NCBI GenBank assembly: GCA_030597995.1
Contig: JAUVQV010000106.1
Span: 1 to 5,029, forward strand
DNA: 5,029 bases
Origin: Candidatus Rokuibacteriota bacterium
Lineage (GTDB): Bacteria > JAUVQV01
Reading direction: 5' to 3'
Under the pieces are notes generated by a model that had not been told where the DNA came from, did not search any database, and was given only the letters and a program-made list of their open reading frames with translations. Below, piece after piece: positions 1 to 5,029 of this stretch (within the stretch, counting starts at the first letter, position 1; every line of letters begins with the position of its first letter). Both the position numbers and the translations under genes were made by a program.

Positions 1-1
1 C

Positions 2-115
2 AGCAGGGGGCAGCTGGAGGTCTTCTGCAGCGGCGGCAGCGCTGAGAAAGTATTGAGAGCGGCCGTCGGCGCCAAGGTTGCGGTGAAGCTGAGGGAAGAA
101 CCGGTTTCAGAATGA
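2..115 (+). CDS. possible 3' end of an unidentified plus-strand gene (partial)
   Basis: One plus-strand frame is open from the window edge to a TGA at 113-115, giving 37 residues that end in KLREEPVSE. Codons mostly end in G or C, and the translation contains a plausible strand-forming stretch (AAVGAKVAVKL), which looks more protein-like than the opposite-strand reading. The stop lies only two bases from the stop of the sulfite reductase gene on the other strand, so the two genes would converge tail to tail. I recognise no family, and the visible part is too short to assign a function. The minus strand is also open here, so this could be chance; the call rests on length, codon use and the neat convergent ending. 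Confidence 0.4.
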   Translation, partial: SRGQLEVFCSGGSAEKVLRAAVGAKVAVKLREEPVSE

Positions 116-117
116 AC

Positions 118-2475
118 TTATCCTTTCCGGAAGACCGCTCGCCACCTCTCTCCTTCCCGTTTCACCGCCAGCACCTGATGCCCGTCCTGAGTGGTGCTGC
201 GCGGAACGTTCTCGGCCCCCTGGCGATCCACGAGGATTGACAGCACCTCTCCCTTCTTCATCTGCTCCAGCGCCAGTTTTGTCTTGACGTAGTTCAGCGG
301 GCAGACCACGCCCCGGAAATCCTCCTCCCGGTCGACTCTCACCTTCTGATCCCCGATCAGCATGTGCACTTCACCGCCACTCTTCGTCGCCGGCGCCGGT
401 ACCGGACTGCCGGGGCCCTCCGGGGCCCGGAAGCGCAGCGAGGAATCCATGGAGCGGTAAAGATCCCGCACCGCCTCGACCAGTCCGCGCACCGTTTCCT
501 TGTCGGCACGAAACGCCTCCTCCGGACGAGCCGCGGAGGCGCTCCTTCGGCCTTCCTCGATCAGCCCCTGGAAAGACTCCCCGACCAGGCCCGGGGCAAT
601 GAAGAAACGTGCGAAAAGCTCGAGGGCCTCGACGTCGCTTCTGGCCTCTTTGGCCCTGGTAACGAGAAGAGCCCGGGAAGCGAAGACGGTGGCTGCAAAG
701 AGCCGTCCCTCGCTGAGGGCCTGCTGTCCGCAGGCCATATCAACCTCGATCAGGTCGAAGACCCCGGCTCCGCATTCGCCTGCTCCCCGGCCGGCCAGCG
801 AAAACAATTCCCCGGCGCCCCAGTCGTAGAAGTAATTCTTGTCCTCTTCAAAGGTGGGAACCGACCGGTGTTTCTCCAGGAGGCCGGCCGCCGTGGCAAA
901 TCCCCCGGCTTCGAGGAAGGCGTCAAAATCGGGGCAATGGGGAGAACGGCTGTAGGCGCGGAGAAATTCGGCCGTGAACGCCGGCACGTTTCGCGCCGGA
1001 ATGGCCACCTCTCCCCGAGCCAGCCTGGTGCGGCCCTCCTCCATTCTCCCTCCGAGCTGGACGACGTAGTGGGGAACAAGCCTCCCGTCGCTCCGTCGTG
1101 CCGCTCCGAAAAAGCCGATATTACCCACCGGGTGACGGCCGCAGGAGTTGGGGCAGCCGCTGATGTTGAGGGCAAGTTTTCCCATCTTGTCCAGGTCGAG
1201 CCCCTCCTCGGTCAGCCGGCGAGTGACTGCCTGGGCTAGTCCGCGCGAGAGACAAATGCCCAGCCGGCAGATAGAGGACCCGGCACAGGCTATGAGATCG
1301 CGGAGGACGGGCGCGAGCGCAGTGGTCAGATCCAGGCCCGCGAGTGTGCGGTGCAAGGATGGGAGCTCTTTTGTGTGAACCCACCGGACCACAAAGTTCT
1401 GGCACTGAGTGATCCTGGCTATCCCGTCGCCGTGAGTTTCGACCGCGTCCGCAAACCCCTCCAGATCGTCCGCCGCGATATCTCCCAGCCGGAGAGGACC
1501 ATGAACCAGGTGGTACCCATTCTGCGCCTGGGGAATGACGTTTTTCCGGCGCCAGGCGTCAAAGCCTGCACTCGGCTCTTCAGCCGCCTCGGGCGGCGAC
1601 CCCCCTCCCCGGGGGAAATTGCGAAAACCTAATACCGGCAGACCGGCCCGGCGCAGATCCGAGAGCTCGCCCTCGTACCGGGTTCTGAAACCCTCCAGAC
1701 CGAGGTGCGCGATCAGAAACCGCAAGCGGGCCTTGTTCTTTTCTTTTCTGTTGCCGTGCTTGTCGAAGACACGCTTTACCGCCTCGGCGATGAGGTGGAC
1801 GTTCGGCACCGGTACAAACTCCTCCAGCAGCACCCCGACCCGGCTCTGCGCTCCCAGTCCCCCTCCCACATAGACTGCGAAACCGTCTTCGCCCTTCTGT
1901 CTTTTCGCGATGAAGCCGAGATCGGCCACCGTCGCGCCGGCGCAATCCACGGGGCAGCCGGAGAAGGCTATCTTGTACTTCCTCGGCAGGCATAAACTGA
2001 GGGGGTCGGGGAGGAGAAACTCGGTCAATGCCACAGCCTGTGGAGTGACGTCGAACAGCTCCACCGGGCACACACCCGCGTCGTGGCAGGAGATTATGTT
2101 GCGGACCGTGTTGCCGCCTCCTCCCTTGGCGGAAAGTCCCGAATCATACAGCGCCGCCATGGCGGGATAGATGCCCTCCAGCGGAACGCTGTGGACCTGG
2201 ATGTCCTGACGGGTGGTGAGGTGCAGTATGCCGTTTCCATGGGTGCGCGACACGCCGGCCAGGGTTCGCATCTGGTGCGGCAGAATTCCCCCGGCGGGAA
2301 GGCGCACCCGCACCATGTACGTCCCCGACTGGCGCTGCTCATAGACGCCTTGAGGGACGCGGAAGGAGCGGTACTCGGCCTCCGAGATAACCCCCTCCCG
2401 GAACCGTTCGGTCTCCTCCCTCAACCTCTCCAGATCCTTCTCGATGCCCTTCGGTAACTCATAAGTTGTCCGCAT
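118..2475 (-). CDS. siroheme/[4Fe-4S] sulfite (or nitrite) reductase fused to a helical domain and a C-terminal TusA-like domain
   Basis: Likely cytoplasmic reductase converting sulfite to sulfide with six electrons; 785 aa, well above the usual 500-600 aa. Residues 1-540 are the NirA/CysI-type core. Candidate siroheme-pocket residues, matched by memory to E. coli CysI R83, R153, K215 and K217, are R56, R125 (VRNIISC), K166 and K168 (LPRKYK). The C-half has the canonical cluster ligands C397-X5-C403 and C441-X3-C445 (SGCPNSCGRH). The N-half has the same pattern at C130/C136 and C174/C178. Residues about 545-680 are helical, perhaps HEPN-like. A Pro/Ala linker (about 682-700) leads to a TusA-like domain (703-785) with Cys725 in CPLNYVKTKLAL. 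The ATG at 2475 is preferred over the upstream in-frame ATG at 2538, because it has a strong Shine-Dalgarno and avoids overlap with cysH. Electron donor is probably ferredoxin, as no flavoprotein subunit is adjacent. Nitrite as substrate cannot be excluded, but cysH next door favours sulfite. Confidence 0.9.
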   Translation of the reverse strand: MRTTYELPKGIEKDLERLREETERFREGVISEAEYRSFRVPQGVYEQRQSGTYMVRVRLPAGGILPHQMRTLAGVSRTHGNGILHLTTRQDIQVHSVPLEGIYPAMAALYDSGLSAKGGGGNTVRNIISCHDAGVCPVELFDVTPQAVALTEFLLPDPLSLCLPRKYKIAFSGCPVDCAGATVADLGFIAKRQKGEDGFAVYVGGGLGAQSRVGVLLEEFVPVPNVHLIAEAVKRVFDKHGNRKEKNKARLRFLIAHLGLEGFRTRYEGELSDLRRAGLPVLGFRNFPRGGGSPPEAAEEPSAGFDAWRRKNVIPQAQNGYHLVHGPLRLGDIAADDLEGFADAVETHGDGIARITQCQNFVVRWVHTKELPSLHRTLAGLDLTTALAPVLRDLIACAGSSICRLGICLSRGLAQAVTRRLTEEGLDLDKMGKLALNISGCPNSCGRHPVGNIGFFGAARRSDGRLVPHYVVQLGGRMEEGRTRLARGEVAIPARNVPAFTAEFLRAYSRSPHCPDFDAFLEAGGFATAAGLLEKHRSVPTFEEDKNYFYDWGAGELFSLAGRGAGECGAGVFDLIEVDMACGQQALSEGRLFAATVFASRALLVTRAKEARSDVEALELFARFFIAPGLVGESFQGLIEEGRRSASAARPEEAFRADKETVRGLVEAVRDLYRSMDSSLRFRAPEGPGSPVPAPATKSGGEVHMLIGDQKVRVDREEDFRGVVCPLNYVKTKLALEQMKKGEVLSILVDRQGAENVPRSTTQDGHQVLAVKREGERWRAVFRKG

Positions 2476-2483
2476 GATGCTCT

Positions 2484-2491
2484 CTCCCCTT
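2484..2491 (-). promoter_or_regulatory. ribosome binding site of the reductase gene, overlapping the cysH stop
   Basis: Read on the minus strand, AAGGGGAG sits 8 bases before the ATG at 2475, and its two leading A residues belong to the TAA stop of cysH. This decides the start codon of the reductase and implies translational coupling within one transcript. Confidence 0.75.
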
Positions 2492-3209
2492 ATTTGAGCA
2501 GGGCCCCGGCCAGGAGCGGCCGGGTGTGGATGCCGCATTCACCGCCGCACTTGCTCGTCCCCATCCAGCGTCCGGCGCGCTCGTCGGGGTCGGTGGAAAT
2601 CCGGGTACACGGCCCACACCCCAGGGACCGGTACCCCTCCGAGTAGAGGGGATTCACATGCACCCGGTGCAGGGCCAGATACTTCCAGATTTCCGTTTCG
2701 TGCCATATGAGGACGGGATTGAGTTTTATGAGTCCCTTATCCCGCTCTTCAATCTCTTGGAAGTCGGTCCGGGTGCGCCCCTCGGTGCAGCGCAGTGCGG
2801 TCACCCAGCAGGCTATGCCCATCTCCTCGATCGCTCGCCGGGTGGGCCCGACCTTGAGAATCTCGCAGCAGCGGTCCGGATCAGTCCGGTATAATTCCTC
2901 CGGTATGGAGCCGTCGTAGCTGAAAACCTCGAGTTCCGGATATCTGGCGACTTCCTTTTTCATAAAGTCCACGGTTTCCGGGGGCTTGAAGCGTGTGGTG
3001 ACCACGAAGCCTCTGATTTCCGCATTCACCTGCCTTGCCAAGTGCCATACCACGGCCGAATCTTTACCGAGACTGTTGGCAACCACCATCCGGTCTCCAA
3101 ACTGCTGGTGGGCCTCCCTGATAAGCTCCAGAGAACGTTCTGTCTTCTGGGCGAAGTTAAGTTCGTTCACGAGACACTTGAGCTCTCTCTCTTTTACATC
3201 GACCCTCAT
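2490..3209 (-). CDS. cysH: APS reductase, iron-sulfur type (CysH family)
   Basis: Adenylylsulfate reductase of 239 aa, which would make sulfite and AMP from APS using thioredoxin- or glutathione-type reductant in the cytoplasm. The ATP-pyrophosphatase-like P-loop is SLGKDS at 46-51, in place of the common SGGKDS. The cluster ligands of the APS-specific branch are present: Cys114-Cys115, then Cys198-X2-Cys201 (GCGPCT), 82 residues later. The catalytic tail is ECGIH with nucleophile Cys225, and an extra Cys221 lies just before it. The usual DTG after the third strand is replaced (VVTTRFKPPETVDF), so this is a divergent subfamily. The ATG at 3209 follows AAAGGGGAG by 9 bases. The gene ends 14 bases before the reductase start, so the two form an operon making sulfide from APS. 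The cluster cysteines favour APS over PAPS. No sulfate adenylyltransferase gene is in the window. Confidence 0.92.
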   Translation of the reverse strand: MRVDVKERELKCLVNELNFAQKTERSLELIREAHQQFGDRMVVANSLGKDSAVVWHLARQVNAEIRGFVVTTRFKPPETVDFMKKEVARYPELEVFSYDGSIPEELYRTDPDRCCEILKVGPTRRAIEEMGIACWVTALRCTEGRTRTDFQEIEERDKGLIKLNPVLIWHETEIWKYLALHRVHVNPLYSEGYRSLGCGPCTRISTDPDERAGRWMGTSKCGGECGIHTRPLLAGALLK

Positions 3210-3218
3210 ATTCTCTCA

Positions 3219-3227
3219 CTCCCCTTT
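3219..3227 (-). promoter_or_regulatory. ribosome binding site of cysH
   Basis: Minus-strand AAAGGGGAG lies 9 bases before the cysH ATG. It closely matches the site of the downstream reductase gene (AAGGGGAG), supporting both starts. Confidence 0.7.
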
Positions 3228-3275
3228 CTCAGATCTAATCCGACCATTTACCTTCGACTTCTCTTTTACTTAATT

Positions 3276-3289
3276 ATCCCGACCGGGAT
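3276..3289. promoter_or_regulatory. candidate operator palindrome upstream of cysH
   Basis: A perfect inverted repeat, ATCCCG-AC-CGGGAT, lies in the 116-bp spacer between the Rrf2 gene and cysH, centred about 73 bases before the cysH ATG. It overlaps a minus-strand GATAAT (3273-3278) that could be a -10 box, and lies just downstream of the alternative CATAAT. Such a position suits a repressor or activator site, and the neighbouring Rrf2 protein is the natural candidate. The palindrome is seen directly; the binding protein is inferred. Confidence 0.45.
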
Positions 3290-3297
3290 GGTAGACT

Positions 3298-3324
3298 ATT
3301 ATGATAAAAAAATTGCCCTCGCAA
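3298..3324 (-). promoter_or_regulatory. weak candidate promoter for the cysH operon
   Basis: On the minus strand TTGCGA (3319-3324) is followed after 15 bases by CATAAT (3298-3303). An alternative -10, TAATAG (3296-3301), gives 17-base spacing. Neither is a close consensus match, as might be expected for a regulated promoter. The operon could instead be read through from the Rrf2 promoter. Confidence 0.25.
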
Positions 3325-3327
3325 CCT
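3306..3327 (-). terminator. weak hairpin plus T-run between the Rrf2 gene and cysH
   Basis: Directly at the Rrf2 stop codon, the minus strand reads AGGTTGC-GAGG-GCAATTT and continues into T residues. The stem is up to seven pairs, two of them G-U, and there are seven consecutive T. It could partially terminate Rrf2 transcripts and so separate regulator and operon expression. The stem is weak, so this may be leaky or fortuitous. Confidence 0.3.
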
Positions 3328-3772
3328 AAATTGAATATGATGGAACATATTTTTTCTTTGCCCTTTCCTCTTCCAGCAGATCTCCGAAAGACGTTTGGTT
3401 GTAGACCTCGGAAACCGCCCTTTGAGCCCGATCCCACATCGGCAGGAAAATGCACTCCGGGTAAAGAGGGCACATCTTCTGTGAACTACCCTCGGTACAG
3501 ACATTGGCATCCTCCGGCCCCTGGATAAATTGAATCACATCTCCCACAGAGAGCGCGCGTGGCGCCCGTGACAATATATATCCGCCCTTGCTGCCCCGAA
3601 TTGACTTCACGAACCCGGCCTGCTTGAGCTGGTTCAGGATAACTTCTAGAAATCGCTGCGGTATCGCCTGCACCCGGGCGATTTCGGCGATCTTCACCGG
3701 GCCCTCCCCGGCCCTCTTTGCGAGCTCAAATATGGCTCGTACCGCATACCTGCTCTTCTGTGGAACCTGCAT
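3326..3772 (-). CDS. Rrf2-family transcriptional regulator with three sensor-region cysteines
   Basis: A 148-aa DNA-binding regulator, the usual size for Rrf2 proteins (IscR, NsrR, CymR). The winged helix-turn-helix occupies about residues 1-70, with the family hallmarks IPQRFLEVILNQLKQAGFV at 37-55 and the wing SIRGSKGGYILSR at 57-69. Three cysteines in the cluster/effector region are C92-X8-C101-X5-C107 (VCTEG...KMCPLYPECIF). IscR and NsrR bind Fe-S clusters through three cysteines in this region, while CymR-type regulators bind none, so the spacing leaves cluster binding plausible but unproven. The gene lies 116 bases upstream of cysH on the same strand, which suggests that it controls sulfur assimilation in response to sulfur, Fe-S or redox status. 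ATG at 3772 follows AAGGTG at 6 bases. Stop is TAG. Confidence 0.92.
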   Translation of the reverse strand: MQVPQKSRYAVRAIFELAKRAGEGPVKIAEIARVQAIPQRFLEVILNQLKQAGFVKSIRGSKGGYILSRAPRALSVGDVIQFIQGPEDANVCTEGSSQKMCPLYPECIFLPMWDRAQRAVSEVYNQTSFGDLLEEERAKKKYVPSYSI

Positions 3773-3803
3773 CTATATCACCTTGTCAACCATCTCTACC
3801 AAG

Positions 3804-3832
3804 ATAATGAGGTATCTCAAGCACTTTGTCAA
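3804..3832 (-). promoter_or_regulatory. promoter of the Rrf2 gene
   Basis: Minus-strand TTGACA (3827-3832, perfect -35) is followed by a 17-base spacer and CATTAT (3804-3809, 4 of 6 to TATAAT). The predicted start near 3797 gives a leader of about 25 bases. The -10 box is bracketed by TACC-N10-GGTA (3797-3814), a possible autoregulatory site. Confidence 0.65.
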
Positions 3833-3888
3833 GCTTTTTTTGTTCTCTGAGCGAAAGCGTGGTGCTTCAAGTATGACTAAGGAAATTA

Positions 3889-3910
3889 CCCCGCTATGAA
3901 GAGCGGGATT
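3889..3910. repeat. GC hairpin A, possible IS200/IS605-type end
   Basis: CCCGCT-ATGAAG-AGCGGG forms a six-pair stem (3890-3895 with 3902-3907) followed on the plus strand by ATTTTT. It matches hairpin B at 4073-4092 in stem and loop (CCCCGCYATGAA) and in the same orientation. No plus-strand gene precedes it, so a terminator role is unlikely. Foldback hairpins of this type are typical of IS200/IS605-family ends and of palindrome-associated repeats derived from them. The family assignment is by resemblance only. Confidence 0.45.
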
Positions 3911-3926
3911 TTTAACACAAAGGGCG

Positions 3927-4041
3927 TCAAATCTCCCCCGGCCCCTCTTTGCTAAAGAGGGGAACCAAGGATATGACCATTTGTGAAAGAGGGGTACCAA
4001 CAACTTCCCCCTTTTAGAAAGGGGGAGCGAGGGGGATTTGA
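3927..4041. mobile_element. MITE-like palindromic element, non-coding
   Basis: This 115-bp element has imperfect terminal inverted repeats of about 37-38 bp, beginning with exact TCAAATC (3927-3933) and GATTTGA (4035-4041). Each arm folds by itself: CCCCTCTTT-GCT-AAAGAGGGG at 3942-3962, and TCCCCCTTT-TAG-AAAGGGGGA at 4006-4026. Between the arms is a direct repeat AAAGAGGGGWACCAA (3954-3968 and 3986-4000; one mismatch), which partly duplicates the left arm. There is no coding capacity and no clear target-site duplication. Similar CCCCCTTT/AAAGGGGG elements are, to my knowledge, dispersed in many environmental bacterial genomes; copy number here cannot be judged from one window. Confidence 0.7.
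3954..4000 (+). repeat. internal direct repeat within the MITE-like element
   Basis: AAAGAGGGGAACCAA (3954-3968) recurs as AAAGAGGGGTACCAA (3986-4000), 32 bases apart, 14 of 15 identical. The second copy lacks the CCCCTCTTT partner that pairs with the first, so it looks like a third, broken hairpin arm. Confidence 0.6.
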
Positions 4042-4072
4042 GAACAGGGAATACCTAAGGGTAAGGCTTCCT

Positions 4073-4092
4073 CCCCGCCATGAATGGCGGGG
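4073..4092. repeat. GC hairpin B, possible IS200/IS605-type end
   Basis: A perfect eight-pair stem CCCCGCCA / TGGCGGGG with a TGAA loop. On the minus strand it is followed by AGGAAGCC, not by T residues, so it is not a standard intrinsic terminator for the MFS gene, whose stop lies about 70 bases upstream. It mirrors hairpin A across the MITE-like element. GCGGGGAGGAAG-type sequence after a GC hairpin recalls the region near tnpB element ends, but no transposase or tnpB remnant is present here. Confidence 0.5.
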
Positions 4093-4162
4093 TATCCATG
4101 TTATGAATTCCATGAGCAATGTTAAGTAATACTTTATGTTAATATCTCTATCATCAAGTGAA
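4093..4162. other. AT-rich spacer downstream of the MFS gene
   Basis: This is the right part of the 390-base gene-free region 3773-4162. It contains a short palindrome AAGTA-A-TACTT (around 4124-4134) but no convincing terminator, promoter or reading frame. The remainder of the gene-free region is taken up by the Rrf2 promoter, the two GC hairpins and the MITE-like element. Confidence 0.5.
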
Positions 4163-5029
4163 TTATTGCTTTTTTATTTTCAGCCACAGCATGGGCAGGA
4201 TGCCCAGGGCCGTCAAGAGGGCCATGACGCTGAAACTCCACAGGTAATCACCGGTGACGTCCCGTAGGCGGCCGACGGTATAGGGGCCGATGGCAATCCC
4301 AATCCCGAGGGCGGCGCCGAAGACACCGAAGCCGAAGCCGATCAGAGGCCTGGGCAAGAGCTCCGCCGGGAACGAAAATATCGCCGGGGTCAGGAGAGCG
4401 ATGAAGATCCCTATCGAAAGAGCGACCAGGGCGGCTTGATCGGGAAAAACCGGGATCAAATATAGGAGGATCGCCATGCCGCCGCACCCCACTGTCACAA
4501 AAAGCCTCTTGCACCCCAGGCGATCGATCGTCATGCCCACCAGGGGAGCCAGGACAATCGAGCCCCACATCGGATAACTTGCCAGGAGCCCGGCCCTGGC
4601 GATGTCTTCTCCCTGCGAAATAAAGTAGTCCGGGGCGTAGGTGAAAAAGGAGATGGCGCCTGCGTTAAACAATCCCCACGACAGGCCTACCAGCCAGATT
4701 CCCCCGCCCGCCGCCTTCAGCAGGGCGGAGAGATCCCGGTTCCCCGCCGCTCCCTCATCATCCGCGGTTGCGCTCCGGTAGAGAAGCACAAAAAGACACA
4801 ATGCGGAGGCACTTACGGCGAAGCCGACCCAGATCGCAGCCTGCCAGTTCAGCCGGTAGGCGATTACCCCCATGGCATTGAGAGAGATGATGGTCCCCAG
4901 GGGCTCGGCGGTGTTCATAACTCCCATCGCCAGCCCTATTTCCCGCCGGTAAAACCACGAGGTCACGATCTTCGGCACCACCACCATCAGGACGGCAGCC
5001 CCCGCACCGGCTATCAGACGGCCCAGACC
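4163..5029 (-). CDS. major facilitator superfamily transporter, N-terminus outside the window (partial)
   Basis: The last 288 residues of an inner-membrane permease; the frame runs open off the right edge, so the first ATG seen (4987) is internal. The visible part begins GLGRLIAGAGAAVLM, typical of MFS helix 4. Nine hydrophobic segments follow the order of helices 4 to 12, with a charged central loop (YRSATADDEGAAGNRD) between helices 6 and 7. The loop between helices 8 and 9 has the MFS motif GMTIDRLGCKR. A complete protein would be about 400 aa, so roughly 110 residues are missing. The substrate cannot be read from the sequence; general resemblance is to small-anion or metabolite permeases. 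It shares the strand of the sulfur genes, but 390 bases and mobile repeats separate it from them, so co-regulation is uncertain. Confidence 0.88.
   Translation of the reverse strand, partial: GLGRLIAGAGAAVLMVVVPKIVTSWFYRREIGLAMGVMNTAEPLGTIISLNAMGVIAYRLNWQAAIWVGFAVSASALCLFVLLYRSATADDEGAAGNRDLSALLKAAGGGIWLVGLSWGLFNAGAISFFTYAPDYFISQGEDIARAGLLASYPMWGSIVLAPLVGMTIDRLGCKRLFVTVGCGGMAILLYLIPVFPDQAALVALSIGIFIALLTPAIFSFPAELLPRPLIGFGFGVFGAALGIGIAIGPYTVGRLRDVTGDYLWSFSVMALLTALGILPMLWLKIKKQ

Noticed and set aside
364..1239. Long plus-strand open frame (291 codons) opposite the reductase gene
   Set aside because: It lies wholly antisense to a clearly recognisable reductase, has a low-complexity Arg/Gly/Pro-rich translation with no family motif, and is expected by chance in GC-rich DNA.
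2476..2538. Longer reductase with 21 extra N-terminal residues, starting at the ATG at 2538
   Set aside because: It would overlap the 3' end of cysH. The extra residues (MRHPHPAAPGRG...) look like out-of-frame cysH translation, and the ATG at 2475 has a strong ribosome binding site.
3889..3912. Hairpin A as a plus-strand intrinsic terminator
   Set aside because: It has a stem and T-run, but no plus-strand gene lies upstream within reach, and its near-identical partner at 4073-4092 lacks a T-run; a repeat explains both better.
3773..4003. Minus-strand 76-codon and plus-strand 103-codon frames across the Rrf2 upstream region and repeats
   Set aside because: They cross the promoter and palindromic repeat DNA or run antisense to the Rrf2 gene, have no good ribosome binding site that I could see, and show no recognisable protein features.
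4073..4092. Hairpin B as the MFS gene terminator
   Set aside because: On the minus strand the stem is followed by AGGAAGCC, not by T residues.
3889..4092. CRISPR array
   Set aside because: The repeats are only two or three, palindromic, unequal in spacing and lack repeat-spacer regularity; no cas gene is nearby.

Overview
The window is a bacterial chromosomal segment with GC-rich coding DNA and AT-rich spacers. It carries a compact assimilatory sulfate-reduction locus. Apart from a short partial reading frame at the left edge, every gene lies on the minus strand, so transcription runs right to left: MFS transporter (partial), a repeat-filled spacer, an Rrf2-family regulator, cysH, and a long siroheme-type sulfite/nitrite reductase fused to a TusA-like domain. 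No taxonomic marker is present. The CysH type, the TusA-fused reductase and the CCCCCTTT/AAAGGGGG palindromic repeats suggest a Desulfobacterota- or Nitrospirota-like bacterium, but this is a low-confidence inference from memory.

Region by region: 1-117 may hold the last 37 codons of an unidentified plus-strand gene that converges on the reductase. 118-2475 is the reductase fusion. 2490-3209 is cysH, only 14 bases upstream, with the reductase's ribosome binding site overlapping the cysH stop codon. 3210-3325 is a control region with an ATCCCG/CGGGAT palindrome and a weak hairpin plus T-run. 3326-3772 is the Rrf2 regulator, which has a good promoter just upstream. 3773-4162 has no gene. It carries that promoter, a 115-bp MITE-like palindromic element, and two near-identical GC hairpins outside it that resemble IS200/IS605-type ends. 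4163-5029 is the C-terminal three quarters of an MFS permease.

How it works together: CysH has the CC...CXXC iron-sulfur signature of APS reductases and should turn APS into sulfite. The fusion protein should reduce sulfite to sulfide by six electrons, and its TusA-like tail could accept or channel sulfur. The Rrf2 protein has three cysteines in its cluster/sensor region and is the obvious local regulator. The most striking feature is that both pseudo-symmetric halves of the reductase carry an identical C-X5-C-X37-C-X3-C motif, where ordinary assimilatory reductases keep it only in the C-terminal half.
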